DNA of 64,000 nt from Subtercola boreus. GTDB lineage: Bacteria; Actinomycetota; Actinomycetes; Actinomycetales; Microbacteriaceae. The notes under the pieces are model-generated. The model did not search any database and had not been told where the DNA came from. It was given only the letters and a program-made list of their open reading frames with translations. The translations under genes and the position numbers were made by a program. The stretch is from NCBI RefSeq assembly GCF_003399625.1, contig NZ_NBXA01000020.1:108612-172611 (forward strand). Reading direction: 5' to 3'. This document shows, one piece after another, positions 60,048 through 64,000 of this stretch (the first letter of the stretch is position 1; every line of letters begins with the position of its first letter).

Positions 60048-61312
60048 CAGACGGTCACCGTCAGTTCTGCTTCGACGGCCAGGGTGAGCCGCTCTTCGAC
60101 GGCGGGAGCGCCGATCTGCTGGATGATCTCGGCCAGGAACCCGCGGACGACCAGGCGCCGCGCCTCCTCCTCGCTGATGCCGCGTGACTGCAGGTAGAAG
60201 AGCTGCTCGTCGTCGAAGCGACCGGTGGACGACGCATGGCCGGCCCCCAGGATGTTGCCGGTCTCGATCTCGAGGTTCGGGATGGAGTCGGCGCGGGTGC
60301 CCTCGGAGAGAACGAGGTTGCGGTTCTCCTCGTAGCTGTCGGTGCCGTCGGCGCTCTGGCGGATGAGCACGTCGCCGATCCAGACCGAGTGCGCACCCTC
60401 ACCCTGCAGAGCACCCTTGTACTTCACGCGGCTGCGCGAGTTCTCGGCCTCATGGTCGATGTAGACCTGCTGCTCGAGGTGCTGTCCGGCATCCGCGAAG
60501 TACAGGCCGTAGGCCTCCGTGTTGCTGCCGGGAGACGAGAGGTGGATGCTCGGATTCACCCGCACGACGCCGCCGCCGAGCGAGACGACGATGTGACGGA
60601 GAGTCGCATCGCGGCCGACCTGGGCGAAGTGGCTCGCGAGGTGCGCGGCGGAGTCGTTCCACTGCTGGATGGTGACCACCGTGACGTGGGCACCCTCCCC
60701 GACGACGATCTCGACGTTCTCGGCGATCCGGGCGTCGCCCGAGTTCTCGAGCACGAGGATGCCGCGGCTGTTCGGTGCCGCCGTGATGACGGTGTGCGCT
60801 GCACGGGCCACCGTGCCGAGCCCGGAGCGCGCGACGATGAACTCGCCCGTCGGCTCCTCACCGGTGATATCGATGGCCAGCGCCTGGTCGAAGTGCGACC
60901 ACGCGTTGGCGCTCGCCCGGTCTTCGGGAAGGCCGGCCGATCCGATGCGCTCGTCAGTACGGTCGATCCAGGACAGCGAGAAGCCGTCGACGGGCTGGGC
61001 GACGGCCACCTGGCTCTCGAGCGGAGAGCCGTCGAGTTCACCGTTGATGAGGTCCCGCACCAGTTTGATCGGCGTGAGCTTCCAGTCGACCTCGCGGCCG
61101 GTGGGTTCGTCGAAGTCGCCGACGTTCGCCGAGGCGTACCGCTCCGAGCGCGTCTGCACGGGCCGTTCGGACCAGGCGCCGTCGGTGTGGGACTTCGATC
61201 CCATGGGCTCGCCGCGGTGGCCGCCAGAAGCAGGAGCCGCCTGAGTCGCAGGAGCCACGGTGACGGTCTCGCTTTCGGGCGCGGTCGTAGAAGCAGGTGA
61301 AACTGAGGTCAT
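60047..61312 (-). CDS. sufD: Fe-S cluster assembly protein SufD
   Basis: A 421-residue SufB/SufD-family beta-helix protein: RDATLRHIVVSLGGGVVRVN, GAHSVWIGDVLIRQSADGTDSYEENRNLVLSEG and the C-terminal AGHASSTGRFDDEQLFYLQSRGI are typical. With SufB and SufC it forms the scaffold complex. The ATG shares one base with the sufB stop (TAATG). The first 60 residues are a disordered, Ala/Ser/Thr-rich tail. Confidence 0.95.
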   Translation of the reverse strand: MTSVSPASTTAPESETVTVAPATQAAPASGGHRGEPMGSKSHTDGAWSERPVQTRSERYASANVGDFDEPTGREVDWKLTPIKLVRDLINGELDGSPLESQVAVAQPVDGFSLSWIDRTDERIGSAGLPEDRASANAWSHFDQALAIDITGEEPTGEFIVARSGLGTVARAAHTVITAAPNSRGILVLENSGDARIAENVEIVVGEGAHVTVVTIQQWNDSAAHLASHFAQVGRDATLRHIVVSLGGGVVRVNPSIHLSSPGSNTEAYGLYFADAGQHLEQQVYIDHEAENSRSRVKYKGALQGEGAHSVWIGDVLIRQSADGTDSYEENRNLVLSEGTRADSIPNLEIETGNILGAGHASSTGRFDDEQLFYLQSRGISEEEARRLVVRGFLAEIIQQIGAPAVEERLTLAVEAELTVTV

Positions 61313-62730
61313 TAACCTACTGACCCTTCCATGCCCATCTCGATGAGCTTGTTGAGTTCGAGCGCGTACTCCATGGGGAGCTCACGGGCGATGGGTTCGA
61401 TGAACCCGCGCACGATCATCGCCATGGCTTCGTCTTCGGGAAGTCCCCGGCTCATCAGGTAGAAGAGCTGCTCCTCACTCACCCGGGAGACGGTGGCCTC
61501 GTGGCCGAGCTGCACGTCATCCACCCGGATGTCGATCGCGGGGTAGGTGTCGCTCCGCGACCGGGTGTCGACCAGCAGCGCATCGCAGCGCACGGTGTTC
61601 GCCGAGTGGTGCGCGTTCTCGGCGACGCGCACCTCGCCGCGGTAGCCGGCACGACCGCCGCCGCGGGCAATCGACTTCGAGACGATCGACGACTGCGTGT
61701 AGGGCGCCATGTGGATCATCTTCGCGCCGGCGTCCTGGTGCTGGCCGGGGCCGGCGAACGCGACGGAGAGGGTCTCACCCTTGGCGTGCTCGCCGACCAG
61801 GTAGATCGACGGGTACTTCATGGTGACCTTGGAACCGATGTTGCCGTCGATCCACTCCATGGTCGCGCCCTCGTGGGCGATCGCACGCTTGGTGACGAGG
61901 TTGTAGACGTTGTTCGACCAGTTCTGGATCGTCGTGTACCGAACGCGGGCGTTCTTCTTCACGATGATCTCGACGACGGCCGAGTGCAGGGAGTCGCTCT
62001 TGTAGATCGGGGCGGTGCAGCCCTCGATGTAGTGAACGTACGAACCCTCGTCGGCGATGATCAGCGTGCGCTCGAACTGGCCCATGTTCTCGGTGTTGAT
62101 GCGGAAGTAGGCCTGCAGGGGAATCTCGACATGCACGTTCTTCGGAACGTACACGAACGACCCACCCGACCAGACCGCCGAATTCAGTGCAGCGAACTTG
62201 TTGTCGCCCGACGGGATGACCGTGCCGAAGTACTCGTCGAAGAACTCGGGGTGCTCACGGAGAGCGGTGTCGGTGTCCATGAAGATGACGCCCTGCGCCT
62301 CGAGGTCTTCACGGATGGTGTGGTAGACCACCTCGGACTCGTACTGGGCTGCGACGCCGGAGACGAGGCGCTGGCGCTCTGCCTCGGGGATGCCGAGTTT
62401 CTCGTACGTGTTCTTGATGTCGTCGGGCAGGTCGTCCCAGGTGGTCGCCTGCTTCTCGGTCGACCGCACGAAGTACTTGATGTTGTCGAAGTCGATGCCG
62501 GAGAGATCGGCGCCCCAGGTGGGCATCGGCTTCTTCTCGAAGAGGGCGAGAGCCTTGAGGCGGTTCTTCAGCATCCACTCCGGCTCGTTCTTGAGCGTGG
62601 AGATGCCCTTCACGACCTCGGGTGAGATGCCCCGCTTGGCAATGGCGCCAGCGGCGTCGGAGTCGGACCACCCGAACTCGTACACCCCCAGGTTCTGAAG
62701 CTCTGGGCGGTCGATGAGTACGTCTGTCAT
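61312..62730 (-). CDS. sufB: Fe-S cluster assembly protein SufB
   Basis: A 472-residue scaffold protein: [73 protein letters not shown] (cluster-binding Cys) and the C-terminal [33 protein letters not shown] at 62730 has AGGGAG upstream; an 18-residue extension to 62784 is unlikely. It is the first gene of the suf operon; no SufR repressor gene lies upstream, unlike in many Actinobacteria. Confidence 0.96.
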   Translation of the reverse strand: MTDVLIDRPELQNLGVYEFGWSDSDAAGAIAKRGISPEVVKGISTLKNEPEWMLKNRLKALALFEKKPMPTWGADLSGIDFDNIKYFVRSTEKQATTWDDLPDDIKNTYEKLGIPEAERQRLVSGVAAQYESEVVYHTIREDLEAQGVIFMDTDTALREHPEFFDEYFGTVIPSGDNKFAALNSAVWSGGSFVYVPKNVHVEIPLQAYFRINTENMGQFERTLIIADEGSYVHYIEGCTAPIYKSDSLHSAVVEIIVKKNARVRYTTIQNWSNNVYNLVTKRAIAHEGATMEWIDGNIGSKVTMKYPSIYLVGEHAKGETLSVAFAGPGQHQDAGAKMIHMAPYTQSSIVSKSIARGGGRAGYRGEVRVAENAHHSANTVRCDALLVDTRSRSDTYPAIDIRVDDVQLGHEATVSRVSEEQLFYLMSRGLPEDEAMAMIVRGFIEPIARELPMEYALELNKLIEMGMEGSVG

Positions 62731-62933
62731 GACTTTCTCCCTTCCTTTTCCTGTACAACGTGTCAAGGTCAGAAGGAATTCCACAAAGCGTAGAACATCG
62801 AGGCTCTGTACTTAGAATGAAGCGAGTGTCTCCGGCTCCGGTGCCGCCTCGTGTGAATAGCCCGTTGCGCCTGCGGCGCGGATTCTTGACCCCCTAACTC
62901 TATCGGCCCCTGCACCCCGAAGGAACCTGCTCT

Positions 62934-63890
62934 GTGAATCGCCTGAAAGCCTGGCTTCCCACGTCTGTCGACCGGCGCGTGCGCATCCTCGCCTGGGCAT
63001 CGCTCGTCGTGCAGATCGTGCTCGTCGGAACGGGCGGCGCCGTGCGTCTGACCGGATCCGGCCTCGGCTGCCCGACGTGGCCCCAGTGCACCGACGGCTC
63101 CTTCGTGTCCACTCCCGAAATGGGTGTGCACGGCATCATCGAGTTCGCGAACAGACTCCTCACCTTCGTGATCGTGGTGATCGCCATCCTCGTCTTCGTC
63201 GCTGTGCTCCGGATGCGGCGCACGCGCCGTGACCTCTTCGTGCTGACCCTGCTGCAGGGTCTCTCCATCCCTCTACAGGCCGTCATCGGCGGAATCACGG
63301 TTCTCACCGGACTGAACCCCTACATCGTCGGGTTGCACTTCGTGGTGTCGCTCGGGTTGATCGTGGTGACCACCATGCTCGTCTACCGGGTCTACACGGG
63401 TACCCGCGGCCCCGCGGCCGGGCTCATCTCTGTGGTGCCGTCGTGGTACCTCGCGGTGTCCCGCGTCGCGGCGGTGTTCGTCGGCTTTGCTGTGGCCCTG
63501 GGCATCCTGACCACGGGCTCCGGCCCGCACGCAGGTGATGCTGCAACGCCCCGGAACGGCCTGAACACCGACGTGATGGAACACCTGCACAGCTACCCCG
63601 CGTACGTGTTGTTCGCCGTGACCCTGCTGTTGGTTGTCGTCGCGCTGGTGCGAGGTCTCCCCCGCCGCTTCGTCGTGACGCTGCTGGTCGTCGAGCTGGT
63701 CCAGATCGTGGTGGGCCTCACCCAGTCCCGCCTCGGCCTGCCTCCCGCGCTGGTGATCGTGCACATGGTGCTTGCGGCGAGCCTCGTCGCGGCCATGACC
63801 GCGACCCTCCTGGCGGAGCGCCGCCCCGCCCCCGCGGCAGCCGTCGCCGCCGACGACGCCCGCCCTGCCCGCGTCCCCTTCACCTTCTAG
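62934..63890 (+). CDS. ctaA: heme A synthase CtaA
   Basis: A 318-residue membrane protein with eight hydrophobic segments. GAVRLTGSGLGCPTWPQCTDG (with the paired Cys), HGIIEFANRLLT (heme His) and GLHFVVSL, LHSYPAYV (His) are the CtaA/COX15 features. It converts heme O to heme A for cytochrome oxidase. GTG at 62934 is used; AAGGA lies eleven bases upstream. It is divergent from sufB with 203 bases between, which contain both promoters. Confidence 0.93.
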   Translation: MNRLKAWLPTSVDRRVRILAWASLVVQIVLVGTGGAVRLTGSGLGCPTWPQCTDGSFVSTPEMGVHGIIEFANRLLTFVIVVIAILVFVAVLRMRRTRRDLFVLTLLQGLSIPLQAVIGGITVLTGLNPYIVGLHFVVSLGLIVVTTMLVYRVYTGTRGPAAGLISVVPSWYLAVSRVAAVFVGFAVALGILTTGSGPHAGDAATPRNGLNTDVMEHLHSYPAYVLFAVTLLLVVVALVRGLPRRFVVTLLVVELVQIVVGLTQSRLGLPPALVIVHMVLAASLVAAMTATLLAERRPAPAAAVAADDARPARVPFTF

Positions 63891-64000
63891 CCTTCCCGCC
63901 GCTGCTGCGTAGCAGGCGGTAGAGGAACCCACCACTCTGTGGGGACAACTCGCGCGCCATGCTCTGGGCGTCAGCCGTCACCGCCTCCGTCAACGCGCTC
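63880..64000 (-). CDS. unidentified protein, C-terminal end only
   Basis: The minus-strand frame ending with TGA at 63880-63882 is open to the window edge and codes for 39 residues, ending RLLRSSGGKARR. Third codon positions are almost all G or C, as in real genes of this window. It overlaps the ctaA stop by 11 bases. The fragment is too short to identify. Confidence 0.4.
   Translation of the reverse strand, partial: SALTEAVTADAQSMARELSPQSGGFLYRLLRSSGGKARR

Overview
The window looks like chromosome of a high-GC actinobacterium, most likely a member of the Microbacteriaceae (family-level inference; no species claim). Support comes from the mycothiol gene mshC, rbpA, the helY-tatC-tatA-pafC-pafB block, a Streptomyces/Mycobacterium-type GlgC next to a divergent short GT4 glycogen synthase, frequent GTG starts, and many start codons lying 6-8 bases downstream of a TANNNT -10 box with no Shine-Dalgarno sequence (leaderless transcripts). 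No transposase, integrase, phage gene, CRISPR array or rRNA was seen. One tRNA, Leu(GAG), is present.

Layout. (1) 1-12914: an exopolysaccharide/cell-surface glycan locus. It holds the end of a PKD-repeat surface protein, three glycosyltransferases near the left edge, and a seven-gene minus-strand operon running from 12914 to 4582. The operon order is DUF1972 glycosyltransferase, CDP-alcohol phosphatidyltransferase, GT4, Wzc-like chain-length regulator/ATPase, GT4, Wzx-like flippase, GT4. Every junction overlaps by 1 to 8 bases. A 612-base non-coding leader (12915-13526) follows. (2) 13527-18379: housekeeping genes: DUF308 membrane protein, NUDIX hydrolase, an SDR protein without the usual YxxxK, an NfeD/SPFH pair, GDPD and rbpA. 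(3) 18454-33576: a conserved actinobacterial backbone, mostly minus strand: lnt, helY, tatC, tatA, pafC, pafB, FKBP lipoprotein, trmI, HAD phosphatase, PAC2, mshC, uppP, M20 peptidase. (4) 33685-45210: tRNA-Leu, cold-shock gene, deazaflavin-type reductase, alcohol dehydrogenase and aldo/keto reductase, SF2 helicase, AlkA-like glycosylase, GDSL hydrolase, TrmH-type methyltransferase, sirtuin, histidine phosphatase, GT4, alpha/beta hydrolase. (5) 45345-53025: trehalose synthase, a DnaQ-like exonuclease, a 28-bp tandem repeat, a small lipoprotein, L31 type B, an ABC ATPase, glycogen synthase and glgC back to back, serB. (6) 53201-58367: fabG, DUF3099 protein, a small Cys/His protein, an ECF-like sigma factor followed by a membrane protein split by a G8 tract, and an ABC-F ATPase. 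(7) 58530-63999: sufB-sufD-Rieske ferredoxin-sufC-sufT, divergent ctaA, and the end of an unidentified minus-strand gene.

How the parts work together. Region 1 would build a lipid-linked repeat unit, flip it with the Wzx-like protein and export it under the Wzc-like protein; the priming transferase and the Wzy polymerase are not visible and may lie left of the window. uppP recycles the undecaprenyl carrier. TreS, GlgC and GlgA/GlgM belong to linked trehalose/alpha-glucan metabolism. The suf operon supplies Fe-S clusters. PafB/PafC are DNA-damage regulators co-located with repair and RNA-processing genes.

Most notable unexplained items: the sigma factor/split membrane protein pair with a G8 tract, a large dispersed palindrome present twice, the 28-bp tandem array that begins inside a gene's stop codon, the eps leader with three CTGTTTCGG words and hairpins, an array of TAGAG half-sites over a promoter, and the set of about ten leaderless starts.
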